Positions 1-9,659 of a stretch of DNA of 64,000 nt are shown piece after piece. The notes under the pieces are model-generated. The model was not told the DNA's origin. It worked only from the letters and a program-made list of their open reading frames with translations, and made no database searches. The translations under genes and the position numbers were made by a program. This stretch comes from Palaemon carinicauda (lineage: Eukaryota; Arthropoda; Malacostraca; Decapoda; Palaemonidae), in NCBI RefSeq assembly GCF_036898095.1, contig NC_090728.1:87848985-87912984 (forward strand). Reading direction: 5' to 3'. Each line of letters starts with the position of its first letter. The first letter of the stretch is position 1.

Positions 1-231
1 CGGGAAGTTAAGTCAAAAATTAATGGCAGTCCAGAAAAGGCGAGGGGGATGAGCGGAAACAAACGCTCTCCATCCGAGCCAAACGTAAAGTGAGCTAAAT
101 CACCAATGTGTGAGTGGGAGTGGTAGCAAACTAGCCCCCCCTATCCCCGCTAACTAGCGGTGTGGGTAGTTAACCCTCGCTAAATTTTAATGGCTTGTCA
201 TTTCAGCTTCGCCGAAAGTAATACCCCTAAT
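1..231. mobile_element. Partial DIRS-like terminal repeat, cut by window edge
   Basis: Positions about 176-231 resemble the right terminal repeat of DIRS-3 (about 41397-41452): both run through a 'taatggct' block, then a 'cagctt.gcc.aaag' block, then an 'ataaat' block. The preceding C-rich part (about 135-175) also resembles 41338-41396. The sequence is not part of the DIRS-1 terminal repeat, because nothing like it follows the right end of DIRS-1 near 6888. It is probably the end of another DIRS-3-family element whose body lies outside the window. Confidence 0.5.
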
Positions 232-430
232 AAATGACAAACTTATAACAGTTTGTATTTTTCTTAACATACAAAACTGAATTCTTTACTATAGGAGATA
301 TTCTAGCGCGAGCTGGAAAATACGGCAGAAAACCTTATCAAGATCGTTAACGACCGGGCAGGTAGTTATCCACCTGTTAGCGTTGGGGGACCGCCGGTCG
401 GTAGCTACTGTTTACCTTCCATCGGATTCT
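232..430 (+). repeat. DIRS-1 left inverted terminal repeat
   Basis: Positions 293-420 match the reverse complement of about 6715-6845 closely, including the blocks 'gctggaaaatacggcagaa', 'gtagttatccacctgttagc' and 'gtagctactgtttacctt'. The outer tip (232-290) is complementary to the first half of the ICR. Confidence 0.9.
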
Positions 431-479
431 AGCTAGGACTCTTCTAGGGGGTGGTGACGGAGGGAAGATTTGTGTAAAG

Positions 480-590
480 AATTCAGGTTTGTATGTTAGG
501 TAAAATACAAACTCTGTTATAAGTATGTCATTTGTTCCTACACTTGATACAAACCCTCATTCTTTACTATGGGAGACTTAGTCTTGAGGA
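480..590 (+). repeat. DIRS-1 internal complementary region (ICR)
   Basis: The first half (about 487-533) is the reverse complement of the left tip near 232-280. The second half (about 530-580) is the reverse complement of the right tip near 6838-6888. The two meet at 'gtcatttgttcc'. This double complementarity is the diagnostic layout of DIRS elements, where the ICR is thought to template joining of the two ends into a circle. Confidence 0.88.
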
Positions 591-1029
591 TAGGGTGGCC
601 AAGGAGTTCCCTATTCCTAGGGAAAATAATCCTCAGACTAGACTTTTGAAGAAAAAATATCCCGTTAATCTTCTTTCTTTGTAGATCCCCATAATCTTAG
701 CGCAACTGAAAGTTTGTAGCTTCGTGGAAACAAATGTTTCAGGATGAAGAAGGTCAGAAACATTCGACTCGGACCCTTTCATACTTAGGATTCCCCGACC
801 TTGAAAAGGGGAAACCTCATGACTACGAGTATAACTTATACCCAGTGAGAAGAATCTGATTAGTTTCATACCTTATTTCTATTGGTGAGTCCAGCTGAAA
901 CTAGCTACAGACTAGGATACCCAGATGGGAGGGAGATGGAAATGAAGAAGATAGATGGATGTCCTTAAAACCTAGTGTAACACAGAATCCTCAACCAATG
1001 GCTACTGTCCCCTTTAAGGGCGTAAGGTA
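591..1029. other. DIRS-1 3' untranslated stretch
   Basis: This lies between the recombinase stop and the ICR. I see no coding motif. It is probably the 3' non-coding part of the element. Confidence 0.5.
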
Positions 1030-2399
1030 GCTACAGCTCCTGTTGACCTGCCACAATACGCCCAATAGAAAAGGTGTCTAGAGACCTGTGTGTCACATCG
1101 CTCAAATAGTGAGAGGTGAATGTAGATTGACGTTTCCAGATCACAGCTCTCAAGACTTGGGAGACTGAGAAATTTCTCCTCAATGCCAGTGAGGCCGCCA
1201 CTCCCCTAACTTGATGGGCTTTGGGTTGTGCTGCCTCTGGGTCTCCGTGAATGGCTCTCGCAATAACTTTCTTGAGCCAGAAAGAGATGGTGTTGCGAGA
1301 TTCCCTTCTTTATCTTGTTGGTACTGAGGAAGAGATGACTGAGGCATGGTCTGAAAGGTCTGGTGCGCTTCAGGTATTTCCTTAGCACCCTGACTGGGCA
1401 CAGTAACAATTGGTCTGTATCCTGTGTTACCTTATTGAGGCTGGAAAATTGAAATTCTCGTAACCTCTCATTGGCAGATGAAGGATTCTGAGTTTTGGCC
1501 ACAAAGCCTGGCACGAAGTTGAGAGAGACTTTCCCCCATCCTCTAGAATGGGTGGCATTGTAAGACAGGCCATGCAGTTCACTGACCCTTTTTGCCAAGG
1601 CCAGAGCTACTAGGAAGACTGTCTCAAGGGTTAGAAAGTAGTCACAGGTCCTATTTAAGGGCTCATAGGGTGGACCCTTCAAAGAACGTAAGACCAGGGA
1701 CACGTCCCAAGGTGGTGGTCTAATCTCAACTGGGGGACAAGATCTCTCAAAACCTGAAGTGGAAAGGTCAACCCCTCTCAATCTACAGATGAGGCTCAGG
1801 GCTGAACGATAGCCCTTAATTGCCGATACTGAGAGGAGCTTCTCCTCCCTGAGGTACAAAAGGAAGTCTGCCACTAAAGGAAGAGAGGGATCAAGTGGAG
1901 ACACCTCGCCCTCTACCCAAAACTGCAAACATTCTCCATCTTGCTTGGTAGAGGTTTGTGGAAGATTGGCGCAGGTGCCTGGAAAGCCTCTGCATCTGAG
2001 GAGTGACTGGACAGCCTTCAGGCGTGAAGCTTCAGAAAGGGAATTCTCCCGTGGGGGACACCACTGTGTGGCTGCGTCAGCAGGAGGAGTTTTGCAGGAA
2101 GTAACCTTGGAACCTGAACCAGCAGGGAAAGAAAGTCTGCGTACCATTCTCTGCTTGGCTATGCCGGAGCTATTAGGGTTAGCTTGCTCTTCCGGGAGGT
2201 CCTGAGTTTGTTGATCACCCTTTTGAGCAGGCAAAAGGGTGGAAAGGCGTATGTGTCCAGGTTGTCCCAAGAGCGTTGAAGGGCGTCCTCGATCGATGCC
2301 TGATGATCTGGAACTGGGGACCCGTAGCGGGGAAGTTTCGCATTCAGAGAAGTGGCGAACAGGTCTAATGTGGGGAAACCCCACAAAGCTATTTCTGCC
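1030..2399 (-). pseudogene. DIRS-1 tyrosine recombinase, frameshifted
   Basis: A linker with 'DALQRSWDNLDTYAFPP' (about 2290-2235) precedes the recombinase. The SAM-like core-binding segment includes 'VADFLLYLREEKLLSVSAIK' near 1875-1815. The arm around the first catalytic Arg reads 'ALAKRVSELHGLSYN' near 1605-1560. After a frame change near 1200 the catalytic H-x-x-R appears as 'AHQVRGVAASLAL' (about 1205-1165), and 'STFTSHYLSDVT' near 1110-1070 holds the putative nucleophilic Tyr. The C-terminus ends near 1040. The enzyme would integrate circular element DNA. The R..HxxR..Y set is all present, split over two or more frames. Confidence 0.85.
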
Positions 2400-2829
2400 T
2401 TCGCTACTCGAGGATCCAAAGACCATTCGCCACTCAACATTTGGTGATGCCTGCTTAGTTGATCCGCCATGATGTTTCTCTAACCCAGAATAAACTTGGC
2501 TGTGAGAGAAATGTTGTGACCTTCCGCCCACTGGCAAATCTGTACCACTAGCAGACAGAGGTCTCTTGCCAGAGTATCCCCTTGTTTGTTGATGTACGAG
2601 ATGGCTGTGGAGTTGTCGCACATCGACACCACCTCTCTTCCTTGTATATCTTCTAAAAAGTATTTTAGGCCTTTCCAGGCTGCTAACAAGTAAAGGTGAT
2701 TTATATGGAGTTTGTTCTATCGGAGACCAGACTCCTGATACTAACTTCGGGCCTAGGTGGGAACCCCAGCCCCGTAGCGATGCGTCCGAAAAGAGTTTTA
2801 ACTTTGGATTGGGGCTTTGGAGTGGAATG
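2400..2829 (-). pseudogene. DIRS-1 RNase H domain, frameshifted
   Basis: 'LKLFSDASLRGWGSHLG' near 2805-2755 carries the first catalytic aspartate. After a frame change near 2690, 'VSMCDNSTAISYINKQGD' near 2630-2578 carries another, and 'HNISLTAKFILG' follows near 2515-2480. These match the order and spacing seen in DIRS-2 (FTDASKEGWGAHL, MCDNAAVVAYVKKQGG, HIELTARFIPG). The domain removes the RNA strand during reverse transcription. The frame change means it is not made intact here. Confidence 0.85.
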
Positions 2830-3870
2830 CCTGTTTGGGTATTCTCTCTGGTTGACCACCACTGAAGATCTTTTATCACCAGAGCTGGAACCTCCACTGG
2901 CAAGAATGGGGAATCGATCTTTTGGGACCAATGGGTCTTCAGGTGCCACTAGAGACCTCTCATTCTTGATCTTCTGCCTGGAACTAATTTTTCCAGGGAG
3001 GAAAGATGGCCCAGAAGACTGCCACAACTTGGCTGGAGGAGGCAGTGGAGATAAGAGTTGGGCGATGGATTGTTCCAGTCTCATAAGTCTGACTTCCGAA
3101 GGGAACACCCTCCCTACCTGGGTGTTGATGGACATACCCAAATAGTTCATGACTTTGTTTAGAATCAAACAAGACTTCTCTACATTTACAAGGATCCCCA
3201 GATCCCTGCAAAGGTCGAGAAGCCTTCTCAGGTGATCCAGAGCTTGTTCCCTGGATGAGGCCAGTAGCCGCCAATCATCTAGATACCTTAGCAGTCTTAT
3301 CCCGTGCTTGTGTGCCCACGAGGAAAAGAGTTTGAAAACCCATGTAAACACCTGAGGGGCGGTCGAGAGACCGAAGCATAGGACTTTGAACTCGAAGCTT
3401 CAACCCTGAACCAGAAAGAGTAGGAATTTCCGAGATGAGCGATGGATCGGTATTTGCAAATATGAGTCTTTTAAGTCCACAGATGCCATAAAGTCTCCTG
3501 GACGCACCGCGTGGATCATGGAGGCTGCTGTCACCATTTTGAATGGAGTTTGCTTCACAAACAGATTCCAGGTAGAGATCGATTACTGGTCTCCAACCCC
3601 CCCAGGGCTTTCTCTACCAGAAAGAGGCAACTGAAAAACCCGTTGAGGTGTTGGGGACTCGTTGGATGGCGCCCTTTAGAAGTAAGCTCTGGATCTCCTG
3701 AGCTAGGGCCTGCCGTTTCCCGAGATTCCAAGGGACCTGGGAAGACGAAATCGGAGGAGGAATTATGAGAGGAGAGCCTATGAATGGGATGCGGTACCCC
3801 CAAAAGAAGCGCCTTGATGGGCCATTGCATGGCCCCCATAGCTTTCCACCTCATTCAACTCCCTTGCAGA
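2830..3870 (-). pseudogene. DIRS-1 reverse transcriptase domain, frameshifted
   Basis: The open frame at 3351-2701 begins within the palm and contains 'IRLLRYLDDWRLLASS' near 3300-3255; YLDD is the catalytic metal-binding motif of reverse transcriptases. Upstream, near 3620-3580, 'LVEKALGG' corresponds to the LVEKA.GG.RPV segment seen in DIRS-2 and in the decayed relic at 9.7-12.5 kb. The first catalytic aspartate region lies near 3480-3440 in another frame. At least two frame changes interrupt the domain. The enzyme copies element RNA into DNA. Assignment to DIRS rather than an LTR element rests on the adjacent tyrosine recombinase and the terminal-repeat layout. Confidence 0.85.
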
Positions 3871-4119
3871 CAACCCCCTACGCACTGGAAGGGGGGAGCC
3901 GAGACCCTATTTCTGTCTAGGGTTCCTCCCTCTGCCTTTAGCCTTGGGAGGAGCAGACTTTCCTCTGCCCATAGGTTTTGCTACAGAAGAAGGGTGGCTG
4001 AGGCTCTTGGCTGGGAGTGGAGCCGTAGTTGTGGTCTAAGGTTGTGGAGTTGGCTGCTGTTGCATTGTGCGAAAGGAGGCAGCCTTTTGCATCGCGGTGT
4101 CCTGCGTCTCTTTCCTCCA

Positions 4120-6560
4120 ATATCTAAGATAGAGGAAACTGCTTGTTTAGAAAAGAGGAGAGGTTGTAGAAGGTCCGAGTTTCTCAAATCTGATCTCTCG
4201 GCCTTACAGATGCTCCTATGAAGTCTGGAAACTACCGATTCCCTCCTTTTGATGACCCAATTACCCCACATGGTCGCTGTTGTAGCAGTTAGGAAGTCCA
4301 CTGTCTTGGCCCCAACAGCTAGTTCTTCCTGTAGGGACTGCATGGAGTTTTGGTTTAACAGGTCCTCGTGACTCGCTAGGTAGCCAACTGTACCAGACCA
4401 AGTGTCAAACCAAGATAAAGCCTTCATAAGGGACATTGAAGCTGCTTTCATTGCCGAGGCTTCTGTGGCTGTGAAAGAGACTTGAAGAGAAGAGTGTCTC
4501 TCCGAGGAGCAGCCAGGTGTGAGCCTCGCCGTGAGGGGATCCAGGGTCAGGAGAAGGGTTGGCTTCTCTGACCTTGTAAAAGCACTTTTGCCTCATAAAT
4601 GGTTATTGTAAAAGTTTATGAGATCCCTGAGACTTCAAGGAGCCCGTTTCTCCCAAGACAGCCTGCGAGACCTTCCTCAGACGGCCTGCAGTGTGAACAG
4701 ACCAGGGAAATTCAATTCTGGTCTTAGGGTTCGGTGGAGGACGACATAGTCTGTCTAAAGTTGGAGCGTCAGTATATCGAGGAGACAGATGTAGATCGCC
4801 GAGGCCTGAGATATTACACACAGTTCTTAGAGCCCTCAAATCGGAGGACTCGAGTCCTTTGATGGTTGCTCTTCTGAGGAATCCTCAAGCTGCGCTAATT
4901 CCTCGTGAGTTATTACAGGAGGAAGGGCGATAGAAGTCAGCATGTCTGGAGTTAATAGCGAAGTAGGAGACCATATTGCTGTTATTACAGGGGAAGGCTG
5001 AGCGCTGGATAATGGCGCCGCGAGCGCATGACCTTGCGTGGAAGTCGACGGTCTAGGAGAAGGTGACCGAATTATTGGTACTGCCTTAATAGGATTCTTA
5101 GAGATTCCTCTCTTTAAAGGGTCTGAAGAACGAGGTGGAAGAGGTTGAATTGATCGGCCATCTGGCTTTTTCCCTCTGCTCTCAACAGAAGAGAAGAAGG
5201 GTTGAACCCCTGCGTCTTCTTCCGAGGTTTTCACGAGGCTCGTATCCGTAACTCATTAGGGAGCAAGGGAACCGGAGTTGTCCTGTCTGAAACACGAGGG
5301 CGAGGTGATTGACCCCGCGAGAGTATGACCGGAGACTTGCGCGATCGGGAAGTTGAAGGGTGAGAGTGCTCTCTCTCTGATGACACATAGCGAAGGTGAG
5401 GAGAAGTACTCTTTCTCCCTTTCCAAGAGCGTTCAGAGATCCTCGAACTAATATGTGAAGGAGAGGGATCGAGGTCATGGCACGCTTTGCCCTTGGCCGC
5501 TCTCCTGGCGCGATTAGATGAAAAATCGTGGAAAAAGCTTCTCTTAGGGGAGCGCTTATTACGCTTTGGAGAGCTCTCTTGTGATGAAGAGCGAGAACTT
5601 AACGTAGCGCTCTTTCTTGAAGCGCCTAGATCACTTAGAAGATCCCTCGCAAGAGGAAGACAATAGCGAGGCAGAATGATGACAAGAGGAAGCGCTCTTA
5701 TGTTTGTGACGAGAGCGCTTATAGTCTCGCGGCGAGACATCTCGAAGAGATAGAAGGCGAGGAAGAGCGAGAATGATGATTCCTCTTCCTATGTCGCCTG
5801 TCTCGACGGCGAGATCGTCTGGGCAAAGGAGAGCGAGCTCTCCTTTTCCTCTTCTCTCTCTCTCCTTCTAGCCTCCGCAGAGAGCGAGGAGGAGGAGGAG
5901 GAGATACTGCGATGTTTGCGCTTGCGTTGTGATTTTGTAGAGGCACAAACGGAGTGCACAGTAGGCGCTGCAGGAGCTGAACTTACTATATCAACTGAAA
6001 CTTCCGCAGGCGCCGACTGAGTTGACGGGAGGTAGGCGAGGTCCGGAACTCCCGAGGGTTCTAAAACAGAAGGAACCCGAGGCAATAACTTGCCCAAGAG
6101 GAACTGGTTCCAAACTTCCTCCGAAGGAGAACCAGGAAGTCAAAGGGCAGGCCATACTGCTCGTACATGATCTGGAATGGAAGCGGTAACTGTCTCATTC
6201 CCGGTTGTGGAAAATATTGCCCCACTGGGGGAGGCAACGTGATCCGCCTGACCAAGAGGAAAGGGGGTTAAATCAATGGTGTCACTCTTCCTCAACTTCC
6301 CCCAGAGGAGGGAGGCAAGGAAGAGTCTGAAGGGAGAGATCGAGAGGCCGAAGAAGAGGCCCGAGACTCTTACCTTTCAACGGCGAACCTGGAGGTAACG
6401 AGTCCCTCTTGGATTTCTTCTTCTTCCTCTTCTCTAACTTTTCCCACTGAGAGGGCGACCACTCTCTACATACTTGGCAGGGGGAGCCTTCAGAACACAT
6501 GACCTCTGCATGTAGGGCATAGGGAATGAGGATCTACCTCCGGCGGTGACAAAGGTGCCA
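4120..6560 (-). pseudogene. DIRS-1 Gag-like ORF, frameshifted
   Basis: Read right to left this stretch is largely open but changes frame repeatedly. Near 6470-6545 it encodes a motif PEVDPHSLC followed by a cluster C-x2-C-x4-C-x5-C-x2-C; a one-base shift separates the first two cysteines from the last three. A Lys-rich segment follows (about 6440-6400). Between about 5950 and 5230 the product is rich in Arg and Ser, with many RS/SR and RR pairs. Near 4420-4130 there is a segment with 'NWVIKRRESVVSRL', matching 'NWILRRRDTVLNSL' in DIRS-2, so this is a conserved Gag core. The Gag assignment rests on position upstream of reverse transcriptase and on the shared motifs. It presumably acts in particle assembly and RNA binding. 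The frame breaks mean no intact protein is predicted. Confidence 0.75.
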
Positions 6561-6711
6561 CAGGATTTCGGGGGAACCCCGGGTCATAATAGAGGACATC
6601 ACATCTAACAATGAAAAAAGAAAGAATTAATCAAAAACACAATAAAGAAAGGCTAGTCTGCCAGTCAAACAAAAGCAGGAGCAGCGGTGTTACCACTGTG
6701 ACGGCTAGAAT

Positions 6712-6888
6712 TCGATTGAAGGTAAACAGTAGCTACCGCCCGGCGGCCCCCCACCGCTAACAGGTGGATAACTACCGCCCCAGTCGTTAACGACCTTTAT
6801 GTTAAGGTTTTCTGCCGTATTTTCCAGCTCCTGCTAGAATATCTCCTAAAGTAAAGAATGAGGATTTGTATCTAGTGTAAGAACAAAT
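6712..6888 (-). repeat. DIRS-1 right inverted terminal repeat
   Basis: Reverse complement of the left terminal repeat, with small differences such as 'cggcggccccccacc' against the left copy's counterpart. The tip 'gaacaaat' marks the probable outer boundary. As the 5' end of the minus-strand element it should carry the promoter, but no specific promoter motif was identified. Confidence 0.85.
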
Positions 6889-6944
6889 AGTGTGGTTTGT
6901 ATTCCAGTTACGGAACAATTATGTATTTGCGATATACAGCCCAG

Positions 6945-7190
6945 CGCTGGAGCCCAATATACTATTCAGCACCATACTGCAGCAGGGGAGGAAACCCTTT
7001 AATTTCACAAACAAAAGTTAGAAGAGGTTGGACAGCAAGATGCAAGAGAGGAAGTGGGAATGGAGGTAAAGTGTAAGGATATAAAGCTACGGGCTGAAGG
7101 AATGCTGCAAAGGCCCTTAAGTAATGCCTATAGAACACCATGAGTAAGTGCACTGATGGAACTATCCCTTATGGGGGAACTAGTGGTGTG
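6945..7190 (+). repeat. Dispersed repeat 'K', copy 1
   Basis: Shares with 16600-16830 and 23005-23160 the order 'gctgg.g.c..gag', 'attcagcac', 'ggttggacagcaagatgcaag' and 'gggaatggaggt'. The copies are diverged. The family looks SINE-like, but no A/B box pair or tail was recognised. Confidence 0.6.
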
Positions 7191-7251
7191 GAGAATGGGT
7201 GAGTAGGAGGGAAGTAGGAATGGTGGGAGGAGAGAGCATCAACATCTAACC

Positions 7252-7560
7252 TTAACCCTTTTACCCCCAAAGGACGTACTGGTACGTTTCACAAAACCCA
7301 TCCCTTTACCCCCATGGACGTACCGGTACGTCCTTGCAAAAAAATGCTATAAAAATTTATTTTTTCATATTTTTTATATTTTTTTTTTTAAATTCAGGCA
7401 TTTTCCAAGAGAATGAGACCAACCTGACCTCTCTATGACAAAAATTAAGGCTCTTAGAGCAATTTAAAAAAAATATACTGCAAAATGTGCTGGGAAAAAA
7501 ATAACCCCTTGGGGGTTAAGGGTTGGAAATTTCCAAAGAGCCTGGGGGTAAAAGGGTTAA
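7252..7560. mobile_element. 309-bp TTAA-flanked MITE, copy 1 (piggyBac-like)
   Basis: The element starts 'ttaacccttttaccccca' and ends with its exact reverse complement, 'tgggggtaaaagggttaa', at 7543-7560. The TTAA at each end fits a piggyBac-type target duplication, and a terminal repeat beginning CCC fits that superfamily. There is no ORF. Internally it contains the palindrome 'acgtaccggtacgt' and the block 'aaccccttgggggtt'. The second copy at 8261-8569 has identical length. Confidence 0.8.
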
Positions 7561-8260
7561 TTGCACCCACACTCCCAAATGTCAACTCACTCAACTAATA
7601 TAGTACCCCAAAAGATGACAAACTACCAAACTCTCGGTTATTAATCAAAGCACAAACTTTACTTCTACAAATTATAATGCACAAAAATCGGGAAATGTAT
7701 AACACACCCTATACTACAGTTTCCAACAACCTACTCTTAAAAAAACATTTTCAAGTTATCTAATAGCTATTAATAATTGCATACTTTCTACAAGAAAATT
7801 CCTTTAAATTTCATTCAAAACAAAACATCTTATCAAATCATTTATTTACTAAGAGTCTGATAAGTTGAGGCAATACGGTAGAAAAATACAGCATTAAATC
7901 ACTTCCAAAGCAGACTGTGTATTTCATTTGGTGGTGGGAAGAAATAGTCTAAAGTGTCCATCCCGTATTCAGTGCATAAATGGTAGTGTAGAAATTTAAA
8001 GTTTAAAATTTGGCTATAGTGTAATGCAAAATCAAATCTCCCTCTTTACAACTTTATAACTAGTAAAGTATATAGACTGCTGCCATGAAAGAATGCAAAT
8101 ACATACTGTGGGCCATCCAGAGGAATTATCTTGGCACTATAAGCTTAATGAATTTGAAGTCCTTCTCTTGCAAAATTTATGGACAGTATAAGCATATTCA
8201 GTAATACTCCTCTTTAAGTCTGTTCAACATAGGTCAATTCCAACTTTAGATTACTCATCC
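7561..8260. other. AT-rich spacer
   Basis: No ORF, exon-like segment or repeat was recognised between the two MITE copies. If the exon candidates at 8.6-9.1 kb are real this would be intron. Confidence 0.4.
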
Positions 8261-8569
8261 TTAACCCTTTTACCCCCAAAGGACATACTGGTACGTTTCA
8301 CAAAACTCATCCCTTTACCCCCATGGACATACCGGTACGTCCTTGCAAAAAAATGCTCTAAAAATTTTTTTTCATATTTTCAATAAATTTTTTAGATAAT
8401 TCAGGCATTTTCCAAGAGAATGAGACCAACCTGACCTCTCTATGATGAAAATTAAGGCTATTAGAGCAATTTAAAAAAAAAAATATACTGCAAAATGTAC
8501 TTGAAAAAAAATAACCCCTGGGGGTTAAGGGTTGGAAATTTCCAAATAGCCTGGGGGTAAAAGGGTTAA
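8261..8569. mobile_element. 309-bp TTAA-flanked MITE, copy 2 (piggyBac-like)
   Basis: Same terminal repeats, TTAA ends and internal blocks as the copy at 7252-7560, with scattered substitutions. The end lies 27 bp from the splice donor of the candidate exon at 8597-8780. Confidence 0.8.
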
Positions 8570-8596
8570 GTAATACACAAAAAAATTCCATTTTAC

Positions 8597-8780
8597 CTGA
8601 CCTTCTGTTTCTATGTCCTGCAATAACAAATTCCTGTACTGTACAGACTTGTACTTCACATGGAAGGTTATCAATGCAAGTATCTGGGTTTTGTAAAATG
8701 ATGGCAAGTTGCGAGTTCTTTTTCTTGTTCAATACACATACGGAGAACATACAAGTCGCTTTATCGGGTGAAAATCCAAC
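8597..8780 (-). CDS. Candidate host exon, Cys-rich segment
   Basis: On the minus strand the sequence 'tttttaacgtag' (acceptor, reading into 8780) precedes a fully open 184-nt stretch, and GTAAAA (8596-8591) follows as a donor. The translation begins VGFSPDKATC and has five cysteines in about 50 residues (in the contexts KATCMF, SVCVL, DTCID, LPCEV, QVCTV), ending in the basic run HRNRRS. The start is phase 0, which fits the phase-0 end of the exon at 9009-9100. Cysteine density suggests an extracellular or secreted domain. I do not recognise the family. It is not part of any repeat seen elsewhere in the window. The gene would extend leftward beyond 8590, but no further exon was found. Confidence 0.4.
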
Positions 8781-9008
8781 CTACGTTAAAAACAGTCTTA
8801 TGCCAGGTCTACTAGAACCAATTAATGACGTAGAGTAGGGTATTATTAGTGTCCCAATATATTTTTAAAAAATCAAAACCTATTTGTGAACTTTCACAAT
8901 TACTTTTTTCTTTTCATGATTAGCCAATGAAAATAGCAGTAAAATATAAATTTTAGCCTAAAAACAAGAGACAATAATTTAGTAACCAAACATAGCTACA
9001 CACTTTAC

Positions 9009-9100
9009 CTTATATATAAGTTTGTTGATAGCAGAATCAAAAAATACCACGGTGAGTATGCCTAAGCCAACCAGAACTATTCCGAGGCTCAAAACACACC
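9009..9100 (-). CDS. Candidate host exon encoding a transmembrane segment
   Basis: A 92-nt minus-strand stretch is preceded by a pyrimidine-rich acceptor ending TTTATTTCAG (9110-9101) and followed by donor GTAAAGTG (9008-9001). Its translation, beginning CVLSLGIVLVGLGILTVVFF and ending NKLIYK, is one hydrophobic helix of about 20 residues followed by a short polar tail. It could be an N-terminal membrane anchor. The pattern loosely recalls the first transmembrane segment of CD36/scavenger-receptor-B proteins, but the next candidate exon (8597-8780) does not look like that family, so the assignment stays open. Phase 2 at the acceptor implies an upstream coding exon to the right. Confidence 0.45.
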
Positions 9101-9269
9101 CTGAAATAAAAAAAAAAAATTTACATTGGTAACAGTAATAAAACAAACCAACATTATTATTTATAGAAAAATACACTACATAACTAGGATACATCTTAGA
9201 ATTGCTGTAGCTGATGCATTTCTGACTCAATTTTACTATTCTGGCAGAATCTGGTAACAACCAAGAATT

Positions 9270-9659
9270 TCTAGCAACCGCTACCCAGTATTCACTGGTG
9301 GTCTGGGTCTAACAGCACTCTTAGCCTCCATTCTGATTCTAGCCGTCATGTTCCCAATGCTATCCAACAGGCCTGAAGTTTTTGTGAAGTTTCTTGACAT
9401 ACTTTTTCTCATTTCAATATGAAGGACCTTAGTAAACTCCAGATATGTCCAAGACTGCCAGAACGTCACTAGAACCTTCATGAGTAAGGTCGAGGTTGAT
9501 CCTGACTGTATCCGACATGTAGAGGGCACCGCTACACTTTGGATTCCCCTTATGATGCATGCTGGAATACACATTATGAAAGAATTACAGCTGAAGGATA
9601 GAAGAAAATATCTTGCGTGCAGAAATAACTACAATAAAGCAGTCACTGTCTACCAAAAA
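9270..9659. other. Unassigned stretch beside DIRS relic
   Basis: A minus-strand frame (9574-9281) is open for 97 codons but shows no motif I can place. It may be decayed DIRS recombinase sequence or unrelated insertion. Confidence 0.25.

Larger units (their letters stand above)
232..6888 (-). mobile_element. DIRS-1: nearly full-length DIRS-type retrotransposon
   Basis: A 6.7-kb element on the minus strand. It has long inverted terminal repeats (about 232-430 and 6712-6888) and an internal complementary region at about 480-590. Coding order from right to left is Gag-like, reverse transcriptase, RNase H, tyrosine recombinase. DIRS elements use a tyrosine recombinase instead of a DDE integrase and normally make no target-site duplication; none is visible here. 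Reading frames are broken by several frameshifts, so the copy is probably inactive. The element boundaries are set by where ITR and ICR complementarity stops and are good to about 10 bp. Confidence 0.9.

Noticed and set aside
1945..2472. Plus-strand ORFs across the DIRS-1 recombinase
   Set aside because: They are the complement of the real minus-strand recombinase and RNase H frames and have no motif of their own.
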